A stretch of 64,000 bases of DNA from assembly GCA_046347155.1 (NCBI GenBank), contig JAXMGT010000001.1:1674001-1738000 (forward strand), given 5' to 3'. The DNA is from RPQJ01 sp046347155. Lineage in GTDB: Bacteria > Pseudomonadota > Gammaproteobacteria > Steroidobacterales > Steroidobacteraceae. Below are positions 52,225-59,765 of the stretch, piece after piece (position 1 is the stretch's first letter; each line of letters begins with the position of its first letter). The translations under genes and the position numbers were made by a program. The notes beneath the pieces were generated by a model. The model ran no database searches and was not told the origin of the DNA. It saw only the letters and a program-made list of their open reading frames with translations.

Positions 52225-53784
52225 CTACGGGCCGAGATCGTAGAGTGGAACCTGCTTCACCCGGCCGACGGCCTGTATCGCGTCCGACACGTCCTGCCGC
52301 CGCACGAGTTCACCCGTGCGCGCCTTCCACGCTGCGCTGCGCGGGGAGACGGGCTGATTGGCGTATGACTGCACGGCCAGCAGCGCATCGGTTCGATGGG
52401 CCGGATCGGCCAGCCACTCGCGATAGACCCGCGATGCCTCGTCCATGTCGCCCTTCATCACTAGGGCGGCGAAGTACGCCGACTGCGCGTCCTTCCGGTT
52501 GTCACGCAAGTACGCCAGCGACTCCTCGCCGCGCGGGTCGTTCGCATCGTCCACCAGTGCCGAGTAGCGGGCCAGGTGATATTGCATCCAGCCGAATTCG
52601 CTCGCCTGCTTGACACCCGACAGTGCCGTCAGCGCCTCACCGGACCGGCCCAGCTCACCGTACAGCATCGCGATGTTGATGGCCTGGCTGACGTTGTCGC
52701 CTCCATTCTCCGGCCGACGTCGTGCGTCCTCCCACACCGCAATCGCTTCGTCGACGCGACCGAGGCCGAGGAGGGCACGCGCACGGTTGTCCTGTATCCA
52801 GATGAGGGAATCGTCTTCGTCGTCGAAGGCCGGCGCATCCTTCGCCGCCGCGGATTGCGCCAGCGCGGCATCGCAGGCGTCCAGCGCATCCTGGTACCGA
52901 CCCGCCTGCAACAGGAGGTACGTGAGTTCCACGACGTTCTGCAGATCTCGGGGCTCTCGCGCGATCTGCGACTTCACGGTGTCGATTTCCCTCGTGAGCG
53001 CCGCCGCGAGGTCCAGTTGGCCGGAAGGCAGCGCGGCGACGACGGGGTCGAATCGACGGTCGACCTGCAATGAGAGGAGTTCCGACGCAGACGAGATGCG
53101 CCGGGCGGTCGCGATCGCTGCGGGCAGGTCACCCTGGTCGAGGCGCAGCTGGGTCAGGTCGAGCCAGAGCCCGCTCGGTTGCCGCCCGTCCTCGGTCAGG
53201 CGATTTGCGTCGAACAAGGCCTGCAGGTACGCGATCCGCTCCGTGGCCGGTGCGGATTGCTTGCGCAGGTCCGCATTGAGGCGGTAGACGGTGCGATCGT
53301 CCAAGGACTGGAGCTTGTCCGGCGCCCGTTTCGCGAGGACCTGGACCGGTGCCACCGCCTTGTCGGCACGCGACCCGTCAATGGCCAAGCCCAGGATGCC
53401 CTCGGCAAACGCGGGATCCATGCGCGGATCAGCGGCGACCCGGTCCAGCAGCGCCCATGCGCGATCGGTGTCTTCAAGAGCATACGCAACGGTACCGGCC
53501 AGCATGTAGACGGCCGCCTGCGCTTCATCGGGCAGCTGGGGGAACTGCGGATCGGCCATCAGGCCGCGGATGATGGCGTCGGCCGCAGCGAACTCGCCGG
53601 CCTGGGCCAGCGACAACGCCTGCTCGAGTCGTGCGGCAAAGGATTCAGACTCGGCGACCGGTCGGGTGGACGCGATCGCCGGTGGCGCCCCGGGTGCGGC
53701 ACCGGCGAGCACCGGCGCTCCTCGAAGTGCGGCCATCGATACGAAGGCCGCAGCCGTCAACGCCACTCCCTTGGCCCTGAACAT
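52225..53784 (-). CDS. Secreted tetratricopeptide-repeat protein
   Basis: A 519-residue protein with a signal peptide (MFRAKGVALTAAAFVSMAAL...PVLAGA) followed by mainly alpha-helical TPR-like repeats across most of its length (for example ALSLAQAGEFAAADAIIRGL, YLLLQAGRYQDALDACDAAL, ARALLGLGRVDEAIAVWEDA). It has no catalytic motif and resembles periplasmic or outer-membrane scaffolds such as PgaA/BamD-type TPR proteins only in general fold. It could take part in an exopolysaccharide or assembly complex, but no partner is adjacent. Confidence 0.85.
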   Translation of the reverse strand: MFRAKGVALTAAAFVSMAALRGAPVLAGAAPGAPPAIASTRPVAESESFAARLEQALSLAQAGEFAAADAIIRGLMADPQFPQLPDEAQAAVYMLAGTVAYALEDTDRAWALLDRVAADPRMDPAFAEGILGLAIDGSRADKAVAPVQVLAKRAPDKLQSLDDRTVYRLNADLRKQSAPATERIAYLQALFDANRLTEDGRQPSGLWLDLTQLRLDQGDLPAAIATARRISSASELLSLQVDRRFDPVVAALPSGQLDLAAALTREIDTVKSQIAREPRDLQNVVELTYLLLQAGRYQDALDACDAALAQSAAAKDAPAFDDEDDSLIWIQDNRARALLGLGRVDEAIAVWEDARRRPENGGDNVSQAINIAMLYGELGRSGEALTALSGVKQASEFGWMQYHLARYSALVDDANDPRGEESLAYLRDNRKDAQSAYFAALVMKGDMDEASRVYREWLADPAHRTDALLAVQSYANQPVSPRSAAWKARTGELVRRQDVSDAIQAVGRVKQVPLYDLGP

Positions 53785-54090
53785 TCGTCACCACATCCTT
53801 TGGTTTCGGCGACAGGATTCGCGGCTCACAAATACTGCAATCGGGGAACGAGCGGGAGCCCCCGCGGCAGGGACGGGCCGGTCTCCCGGCGAAACGCGAC
53901 CCTGCGTTGGTTCCTACCGAGATCCATAAGTACGCAAATGAGCGGCAAGAAATCAGGCATTCGCGCGGAAATAGGCCGTGTGATCATAAGGTTACGCTCT
54001 GTCTGCTACCATGCACGCGGCACATGCCGACGTTGCATCGGAAGATGCGTGTGACTGCGACAATCTCAAGATGAAGCAGCAGGACACCCG
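53785..54090. other. Gene-free stretch at left edge of AT-rich island
   Basis: About 306 bp without a convincing gene. Base composition shifts from GC-rich to clearly AT-richer near 53920. AGTACGCA at 53929-53936 equals the first eight bases of the XerC arm of the dif site at 55624, but no XerD arm follows. The last part should hold the promoter of the next gene; no clear hexamers were found. Confidence 0.5.
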
Positions 54091-55341
54091 ATGAGTTTTG
54101 ACATTGACGTGCCCACCACCATCGGCGACAAGGATCTTTGCGCATTCTTCAGAGGATGGACATGGCTCGATGATCCTCCAACGCCTGTAGTACTGAATGT
54201 AACCCGAGGCACTCACATGGCGCCTTGGGCGGCGACACTCTTCGGCGCGTACGCCATTTGGTTGAAGGAGGTACGTGGCAAAGATGTCACGCTGGAATAC
54301 GACGGCTCCACTTATGTCGGTCGATTCCTGGAGCGAATCGGCCTGCCGCAACTCCTTGGAGTGACGTCGATAACGGCGCCCGATCCGGATATGCGCGTCT
54401 TTCCTATCACCCGAATAACCGAGAGCAAGCAAATAGCCCCTACCGTTAATTCGCTAGTGGCAATGCTTACCATCGGAGATCCGGAGGTCGAAGATGCAGT
54501 GCGGTACTCTTTGGTAGAGCTGCTTCGAAATGTGGTGCAGCATGCCCGCAGCCGAATAGGTGGCTTCGTTTCTGCGGTCTATTTCCCCAAGTCAGAGCTT
54601 GTCGATGTTGTCGTGGCCGATATTGGATGCGGCGTTCGGGCGACGCTGCGAGAGGCTTACCCAGAAATAAACTCGGACCAGAAGGCCGTGCGATTTGCAA
54701 TGCAGCCACACGTATCCGGCACATTTCAGAGTGGGCAATACCAGTCGATGAAAGACAATGCCGGCCTCGGACTGTTCTTCATCAAGGAAATTTCGTCGCG
54801 AGCCTCCGGAGGATTTTTTCTCGGTTCAGGCCGCATGCTTGCGGACGTGTGGGGAGACAATGAAGGAAATATCAAGAAGCGGTATGTGGAGGCTCGGAGC
54901 AGCGGCTGGCGAGGAACATTTGCGCTTCTTCAACTTCGAAAAAACACGATCGGAGAGTTCGGCGAACTGCTAGCGTGGTGTCGAGAAATCGCGGCTGGCG
55001 TTCGGAAATCGCGCACGGAACTCGCCGTGGATTTTGTTGACGGTCGACTCGAACTCGAGGGGCTCACGACCATAATAATTAAGGACATCGAGGAAGATGT
55101 CGAGGCGGCCGCAAAGTTGCGTGAACAGACGATAATTTCCACTCTTAATCGTGGTGACCTGCTTTTACTGGACTTCACCGGCGTCCGAGCCGCCACTCAG
55201 TCATTCATTCACGCCCTTATGTATCGGGTCTTCAGGGATGCCAAGAATTTGGAATCCTGCTTAAGCGTGTGCGGAGCTGACGGCGCAACTGAGCAGGCCA
55301 TACGAGCCGTTGCCGCGTACGCATCGGCGGAAGCGAAGTAG
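54091..55341 (+). CDS. GHKL-type ATPase fused to STAS-like DUF4325 domain
   Basis: A 416-residue soluble protein. Residues about 110-300 carry a complete Bergerat ATP-binding site: N box LVELLRNVVQHA (Glu143, Asn147), G1 box DIGCGV (Asp177) and G2 box GLGLFFIKE (Gly225-Gly227). No phospho-acceptor His domain is present. Residues about 310-400 (LDFTGVRAATQSFIHALMYR) fit the STAS-like DUF4325 family. The layout recalls anti-sigma kinase/anti-anti-sigma pairs joined in one chain. It stands alone in an AT-rich patch with foreign codon use, next to the dif site, so recent gain is likely. A regulatory or defence role is possible, unproven. Confidence 0.87.
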   Translation: MSFDIDVPTTIGDKDLCAFFRGWTWLDDPPTPVVLNVTRGTHMAPWAATLFGAYAIWLKEVRGKDVTLEYDGSTYVGRFLERIGLPQLLGVTSITAPDPDMRVFPITRITESKQIAPTVNSLVAMLTIGDPEVEDAVRYSLVELLRNVVQHARSRIGGFVSAVYFPKSELVDVVVADIGCGVRATLREAYPEINSDQKAVRFAMQPHVSGTFQSGQYQSMKDNAGLGLFFIKEISSRASGGFFLGSGRMLADVWGDNEGNIKKRYVEARSSGWRGTFALLQLRKNTIGEFGELLAWCREIAAGVRKSRTELAVDFVDGRLELEGLTTIIIKDIEEDVEAAAKLREQTIISTLNRGDLLLLDFTGVRAATQSFIHALMYRVFRDAKNLESCLSVCGADGATEQAIRAVAAYASAEAK

Positions 55342-55623
55342 TTATCAGGGATGTCTTACTGGATGGAAGCAGGAGCCCCGTCCAGTACCAAGGCGGTCAA
55401 GGCCTTCGCAAGAGACTTCGCGCGACGGGCTCGTGCCCGCCGTGCACCGGGCGCGTCCAGCGAGCGGTCGAGGTCCGACTGAGGCTAGTCAGTCGCGCCG
55501 GCGCGTCTGGCGTGCGCGAATTCGAGTTAGCTCCCCGGGAGCGTACGCCGGTGGAGCGGGCAACGGAACGCGACCGTTTCGGCACGTGAAGGTCTACGGG
55601 GAGGCCGGCCAAGGCGAGAATTG

Positions 55624-55651
55624 AGTACGCATAATGTATATTATGGTAAAT
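55624..55651 (+). other. dif: dif-like chromosome-dimer-resolution (XerCD) site
   Basis: The XerC arm AGTACGCATAA, the central TGTATA and the XerD arm TTATGGTAAAT match the E. coli dif site (GGTGCGCATAA, TGTATA, TTATGTTAAAT) at 25 of 28 positions; the centre is identical. The differences are at the first and fourth bases of the XerC arm and the sixth base of the XerD arm. XerC and XerD recombine at dif with FtsK to resolve chromosome dimers, and dif marks the replication terminus. A mobile copy of the site is the alternative. Confidence 0.85.
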
Positions 55652-55659
55652 AATATACA
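55635..55659. repeat. Perfect inverted repeat overlapping dif
   Basis: TGTATATTAT (55635-55644) and ATAATATACA (55650-55659) form a 10-base stem with loop GGTAA. It covers the central region and XerD arm of dif and extends past them. E. coli dif lacks this right-hand extension. Confidence 0.8.
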
Positions 55660-55713
55660 GGGGTCCCGAGGGACACCTCGTGTCCCGGTCATTCCAACCC
55701 CGACCCGCCAGGC

Positions 55714-55872
55714 CTAGTCGAGCCAATGCCGGTCTGGACGGCTCCAGGTGATCTGCCCCCGTTTGACCAGCGACCGCGCCTTGACCGCGCAGCCGGCGGC
55801 GATCGGCAGCAGCGAAAACATCCCCCGCGACAACCTGGGCAGGCCGAACTGCTGGCGCAATCCGGTGGCGAT
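55714..55872 (-). pseudogene. Possible C-terminal protein remnant
   Basis: On the minus strand, directly after the macro-domain stop codon and in the same frame, 52 open codons run to a TAG at 55714. They read IATGLRQQFGLPRLSRG and later CAVKARSLVKRGQITW, ending WLD. A basic segment followed by a G-x-I-x-W strand recalls the C-terminus of some family 2 glycosyltransferases. There is no start codon or ribosome-binding site, so a fragment of a lost gene is more likely than a gene. Recognition is weak. Confidence 0.3.
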
Positions 55873-56493
55873 TCATCGCGATGCCGACCCGGGCTCCGCC
55901 GGCGGCACGAGACTGTCGCCACGGATGTATCGCTCGAACTCCCGCTCCTCACGCCAGTGACGGTAGGAATGCAAGCCGACCACGACGCGCTCGTAGGCGA
56001 TGCGCATCTGTCGCGCGACCTGCGTCGGTGGCATGCCACCGGTCAGCGCGCAAAAGCCGGGGATCGCGACTGACAGCGGTTCGGGATGCCTCGAGGCGGC
56101 GTTCAGCGTCGCCCGCATGGCCAGGTATGCGTTGATCGTCAGCGACACATCGGTCGGACAGCGCATCGTCGGCGCGGAGACCAGATACCGGTGGCGCGGG
56201 TGCCCGGTCTCGACGACCGTCGCCAGGCCGACCGGCAATTCCCCGTCGAAGTCCCTGCGTATCCGCTCGCGCACGGTCTGCTCGATCGACGGGCCGAAGT
56301 AATCGCGGAGCTTGCCGTCGAGGCCGCCGTCCATGACGCCGAAGCTGTTGGCTGGCGACACCAGCGTGTTGGCGTCGGCATCGAAGATCGAACCGTGCAC
56401 GACCCTTACGGCCGGGTAGCCGCCGAATTCCTCCGACCACGCGGCCACGAGATCGCGGTTCGTGCCGACGACGATCACCTCGGTCAGCGCCAT
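55873..56493 (-). CDS. Macro-domain (ADP-ribose-binding) protein
   Basis: A 206-residue protein. The motif VVHGSIFDADANTLVSPANS followed by FGVMDGGLDGKLRDYFG is the ADP-ribose-binding part of the macro fold, and GLATVVETGHPRHRYLVSAPT and the C-terminal helix region follow. Proteins of this type bind or remove ADP-ribose from macromolecules and are common in phages and near defence islands. It is about 210 bp from the dif site. No ADP-ribosyltransferase partner is visible nearby. Codon use is like the host. Confidence 0.88.
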   Translation of the reverse strand: MALTEVIVVGTNRDLVAAWSEEFGGYPAVRVVHGSIFDADANTLVSPANSFGVMDGGLDGKLRDYFGPSIEQTVRERIRRDFDGELPVGLATVVETGHPRHRYLVSAPTMRCPTDVSLTINAYLAMRATLNAASRHPEPLSVAIPGFCALTGGMPPTQVARQMRIAYERVVVGLHSYRHWREEREFERYIRGDSLVPPAEPGSASR

Positions 56494-56610
56494 GGATGCA
56501 GTCTAGCGTGACCTTGGCGCCACGCGCGCGCGCCTACGTGACGTCGCTCACCGGGCCCGACGTCGGCGCCGGCCCTTGCGCTTGCAGGACTCTGCCAATA
56601 CGGTACCGGG

Positions 56611-58305
56611 ATGACCTCCGCGTCCGAAGCCGCGCCGACCCGCTTTCAGAGCTGGCATCGCGCGACGCTCGCGCCGTTCGAGCATCGGGTGTTCGCCCTC
56701 TTCTGGTGGGCATCGCTCGCCTCCTCGTTCGGCAGCCTGATCCAGACGGTCGGCGCCTCGTGGCTGATGACGACGATTGCGCCGTCGGTGGACCAGGTGG
56801 CGCTCGTCCAGACCGCCGGATCGCTGCCGTTCTTCTTCCTGTCGCTGCTCGCCGGCGCACTCGCCGACACGCGCGACCGGCGCACGATCATGCTGGCTTC
56901 GCAGCTGCTGGCGCTGCTCGCGTCGGTGGCGCTCGCGGCCGTCGTCCTCGCGGACGGCATCACGCCGTCGCTGCTGCTCGCATTCACGTTCCTGATCGGC
57001 TGCGGCTCCGCGATGTTCGCGCCCGCGTGGCAGGCCTCGATCGGCGACCAGGTGCCCCGCGACCTGATTCCCTCGGCAGTGATGGCGAACGCGGTCGGCT
57101 TCAACATGGCCCGCAGCCTCGGCCCGGCGATCGGCGGCGTCATCGTCGCGGCGATCGGCGCCGCGGCGGCGTTCATCCTGAACGCCGTGTCCTACGTCGG
57201 CATACTCGTGACGCTCCTCTGGTGGCGACCCGTGCGGGTGCGCAGCGAGCTGCCGCCCGAGCCGCTCGCGACCGCGATGGCGGCCGGCGTGCGCTACATC
57301 AGCCTGTCGCCGCACCTGCTGTCGATCATGCTCCGGTGCGTGCTGTTCACGATACCGATCGCGGCCGTGCCTGCGCTGATGCCGACCGTCGCCCGCGACC
57401 TGCTCGGGGGCGGCGCGACCACCTACGGCGTGCTGCTCGGCGGGTTCGGCGTCGGCGCGATGACGGGAGCGCTGTCGAGCGCGACGCTGCGCACCCAGTT
57501 CACGCACGACCGGCTGCTGCGCCTGCTTTCCGCCCTCGCCTGCGTTGCGATGATCGGCATCGGTGCGAGCCGCTGGATGGCGCTCACGCTGCTCGCGCAC
57601 GTGCTCGCCGGGATGGCGTGGACGCTGGCGTTCGCCAACTTCAACATCGCCGTCCAGCTCTCTTCGCCACGCTGGGTCACCGGTCGCATGCTCGCGATCT
57701 ACCAGAGCATCGCGTTTGCCAGCATCGCGCTCGGCAGCTGGTGGTGGGGACGGTTCGGCACCGAGATCGGGCTGCGCGAGGCGCTCGTGGTGGCCGGGCT
57801 CTCGGCACTCGTCGCGCTGGCCGCCGCGCGCTGGCTGCCGATCGCGGTCGAGCAGCTCGGATCGCTCGACCCGCGCGCCCGCGGCAACCTGAATCCCCCG
57901 AGCGTCGACATCCACCCCTCGTCCGGGCCGATCGTCGTCGTGATCGAGTACCGGGTCCCGGCCGAGCACGCAGTGGAATTCGTCGCGGTGATCAACGACG
58001 TCGGCCGGATCCGGCGTCGCGACGGCGCGCGCGCCTGGTCGATCTGCCAGGACATTGACTCACCGGACCTGTGGGTCGAGCGCTTCGAGAGCCCGACCTG
58101 GCTCGATCACCTGCGCTGGCGGACGCGCCCGACCGAGTCCGACCAGGCCGTGCGTGCCCGCCTCGTCCGCCTGATCGTGGGCGAGCACGGCAGCGTACGC
58201 CGATTCGTCGAGCGCCCGCCGGGCGCGGACCCGCTTGGCAATGCGGGCACGGCGGGCGAACGCGGCGTGACCGATGCCGGCCACGGGCCGCATGGGCGTT
58301 GGTGA
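56611..58305 (+). CDS. MFS exporter with C-terminal ABM-like domain
   Basis: A 564-residue protein. Residues about 25-415 are a 12-helix major facilitator of the EntS-like (MFS_3) type, with LAGALADTRDRRTIM in the loop after helix 2. Residues about 430-530 form an extra soluble domain with an antibiotic-biosynthesis-monooxygenase (ABM) pattern (IVVVIEYRVPAEHAVEFVAVI, then WSICQDIDSPDLWVERFES and THEWLDH-like WLDHLRWR). This architecture is known in the family. Export of a siderophore or lipophilic compound is plausible, but no biosynthetic genes are adjacent. Confidence 0.92.
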   Translation: MTSASEAAPTRFQSWHRATLAPFEHRVFALFWWASLASSFGSLIQTVGASWLMTTIAPSVDQVALVQTAGSLPFFFLSLLAGALADTRDRRTIMLASQLLALLASVALAAVVLADGITPSLLLAFTFLIGCGSAMFAPAWQASIGDQVPRDLIPSAVMANAVGFNMARSLGPAIGGVIVAAIGAAAAFILNAVSYVGILVTLLWWRPVRVRSELPPEPLATAMAAGVRYISLSPHLLSIMLRCVLFTIPIAAVPALMPTVARDLLGGGATTYGVLLGGFGVGAMTGALSSATLRTQFTHDRLLRLLSALACVAMIGIGASRWMALTLLAHVLAGMAWTLAFANFNIAVQLSSPRWVTGRMLAIYQSIAFASIALGSWWWGRFGTEIGLREALVVAGLSALVALAAARWLPIAVEQLGSLDPRARGNLNPPSVDIHPSSGPIVVVIEYRVPAEHAVEFVAVINDVGRIRRRDGARAWSICQDIDSPDLWVERFESPTWLDHLRWRTRPTESDQAVRARLVRLIVGEHGSVRRFVERPPGADPLGNAGTAGERGVTDAGHGPHGRW

Positions 58306-58317
58306 ACGGCGGCTTGC

Positions 58318-58902
58318 ATGGCCACCGAAGAACCATCCTTCCGTATCGTCGAGTGTGACGGCGCGTTCGAACTGCGCGAGTACGCGCCCCACCTGGTCGC
58401 GGAGACGACGGTGCGAGCGGATTTCGAGGAGGCCGGCAGCATCGCGTTCCGGCGGCTGTTCCGCTACATCAGCGGCGACAACGTGCCCCGGCAGAAGATC
58501 GCGATGACCGCACCGGTCACCCAGTCGCGGAGCGGCGGCGAGAAGATCGCGATGACGGCGCCAGTGACCCAGCTTGCCGCGGCGGACGGCTACGTGGTCG
58601 CGTTCGTCGTGCCGTCGCAGTACACGGCGGACACGGTGCCGCAACCCACCGACCCGACGGTCCGGATCCGCGCCGTGCCGGGTCGGCTCGTCGCGGCCTG
58701 GCGTTATTCGGGTCGCTGGACGCCCGAAAACTACCGTGAGCACGAAGCGGACCTGCGCCGGGCCATGACCGGGCGCGGGTACGTGGCGGCGGGCGCTTCG
58801 ATCCTGGCGCGCTACAACCCGCCCTTCATGCCGGCATTCCTGCGCCGGAACGAGGTACTCATCCCTGTCGTGCCCGGCGACGGCCGAGTGCAACGCCCAT
58901 GA
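58318..58902 (+). CDS. SOUL family heme-binding protein
   Basis: A 194-residue protein of the SOUL/HEBP family: FRIVECDGAFELREYAPHLV at the start, the family motif KIAMTAPVTQ present twice (near residues 60 and 76), and the C-terminal YNPPFMPAFLRRNEVLIPV. No signal peptide is seen. Family members bind heme or other tetrapyrroles, but bacterial roles are little known. It lies 12 bp after the MFS gene and overlaps the convergent membrane protein gene by 44 bp. Confidence 0.94.
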   Translation: MATEEPSFRIVECDGAFELREYAPHLVAETTVRADFEEAGSIAFRRLFRYISGDNVPRQKIAMTAPVTQSRSGGEKIAMTAPVTQLAAADGYVVAFVVPSQYTADTVPQPTDPTVRIRAVPGRLVAAWRYSGRWTPENYREHEADLRRAMTGRGYVAAGASILARYNPPFMPAFLRRNEVLIPVVPGDGRVQRP

Positions 58903-59245
58903 GCAGCGTCGGCGCCAGCGTCAGCAGGAAGAACAGGTGGTACCAGACTGGAAACGCGTGCCAGAGCTTCAAGTGCAGCGGCACGAACAGCAGCAGCATC
59001 AGGACGGCAAACGCCCAGCCAGCTTTCCCGCTGCCGCGCCCGACCCACCCGCAGGCGGCACCCGCCAGGACCGAGGTCGCGAGCGCGATCGCCAACCTCC
59101 CGACCAGCATCGGCAGCGTGAACGCCATCGTCGGCTCGGCATCGACATAACCCGGCAATCCGAGCCGCAGGCCGACGTTGAGCACCGTCGCCGCGACGAT
59201 CCAGGTCACGACGCCCGCGACCACCGCCAGTATCGAGCGAATCAT
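58859..59245 (-). CDS. Hypothetical four-helix membrane protein
   Basis: A 128-residue membrane protein starting at ATG 59245 after a good GGGGAGGG ribosome-binding site; the longer upstream frame is not credible. Four hydrophobic helices are seen (about residues 3-23, 38-60, 69-87 and 96-118). There is no recognised motif. Its 3' end overlaps the SOUL gene by 44 bp tail to tail. It resembles small DUF-type integral membrane proteins of unknown role. Confidence 0.82.
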   Translation of the reverse strand: MIRSILAVVAGVVTWIVAATVLNVGLRLGLPGYVDAEPTMAFTLPMLVGRLAIALATSVLAGAACGWVGRGSGKAGWAFAVLMLLLFVPLHLKLWHAFPVWYHLFFLLTLAPTLLMGVALGRRRARQG

Positions 59246-59437
59246 CCGGCCCTCCCCTTCTGGCGCGACCGTGGCGCCCGATCCTGCGCAACAGGATCGC
59301 ACATCGGTGCCCGTCGCTCCCAATGCGCGTTCCAGGGCAGGCTCGCGACCGCCTTCGGAGGCTCATCGCCTGAGCCCGGTGCCGGGCATCGTTGCGCGCA
59401 GTCACGCCCACCGGGCCCCGCCAGAAGGAGCACGCCG
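59246..59437. other. Short intergenic region
   Basis: About 190 bp between divergent genes. It contains the AGAAGGAG ribosome-binding site of the downstream zinc-ribbon gene, and nothing else convincing. Confidence 0.6.
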
Positions 59438-59692
59438 ATGATGCACCCGATCCACCTGCACACCGTGGCCGACCTGCTCGCACGGCAGCACACGCTCGGC
59501 CTGTACTGCCGCCACTGCATCCGATGGGCCGACGCGCCGCTGCAGCGACTGGCGGACACGGGCTGGGGCCGCACGCCGATCGCGCGCCTGCGATTCCGCT
59601 GCGAGCGTTGCGGGGGGCCGGCCGAGCGGCAGTTGCGGCCGCCACAGCCGGGGCGATCGATCGCGCGAGGGTGGATCGCCATCGGGGCGTGA
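59438..59692 (+). CDS. Small zinc-ribbon protein
   Basis: An 84-residue protein starting at ATG 59438, seven bases after AGAAGGAG. It has two CxxC pairs, YCRHC and RCERCGG, separated by about 33 residues, which is the usual layout of a zinc ribbon, plus basic stretches between them. It could bind nucleic acid or protein. The longer open frame upstream is a shadow. The ribosome-binding site and paired cysteines make this a real small gene despite its size. Confidence 0.75.
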   Translation: MMHPIHLHTVADLLARQHTLGLYCRHCIRWADAPLQRLADTGWGRTPIARLRFRCERCGGPAERQLRPPQPGRSIARGWIAIGA

Positions 59693-59765
59693 GGGCCCGC
59701 GTCCTTTCGCGCGGATGGCCCGCGCGGCACTATTGGGTCGATCCTGTGCCGAGGAACCGTCCTGC

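Larger units (their letters stand above)
53920..55660. mobile_element. AT-rich island next to dif, possible Xer-dependent integration
   Basis: This block is visibly lower in GC than everything around it. It holds one gene (54091-55341) with unusual codons for the window (many AAT, ATA, TTT). Its right end is the dif-like site, and its left edge has an 8-bp copy of the dif XerC arm start. No integrase, transposase or terminal repeats are seen. Treat the boundaries as approximate and the mobile label as a hypothesis. Confidence 0.35.
55342..55872. other. Non-coding region with dif site and a gene remnant
   Basis: About 530 bp between the DUF4325 gene and the macro-domain gene. The first 280 bp are GC-rich again and hold no credible gene; a 43-codon frame at 55351-55482 has no ribosome-binding site. 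The dif-like site and its overlapping palindrome are at 55624-55659. A possible C-terminal protein remnant lies at 55714-55872 on the minus strand. Confidence 0.6.

Noticed and set aside
55351..55482. A 43-codon frame (MSYWMEAGAPSS...) before the dif site
   Set aside because: No ribosome-binding site, no recognisable family, and a basic low-complexity tail; it is too weak to call a gene.
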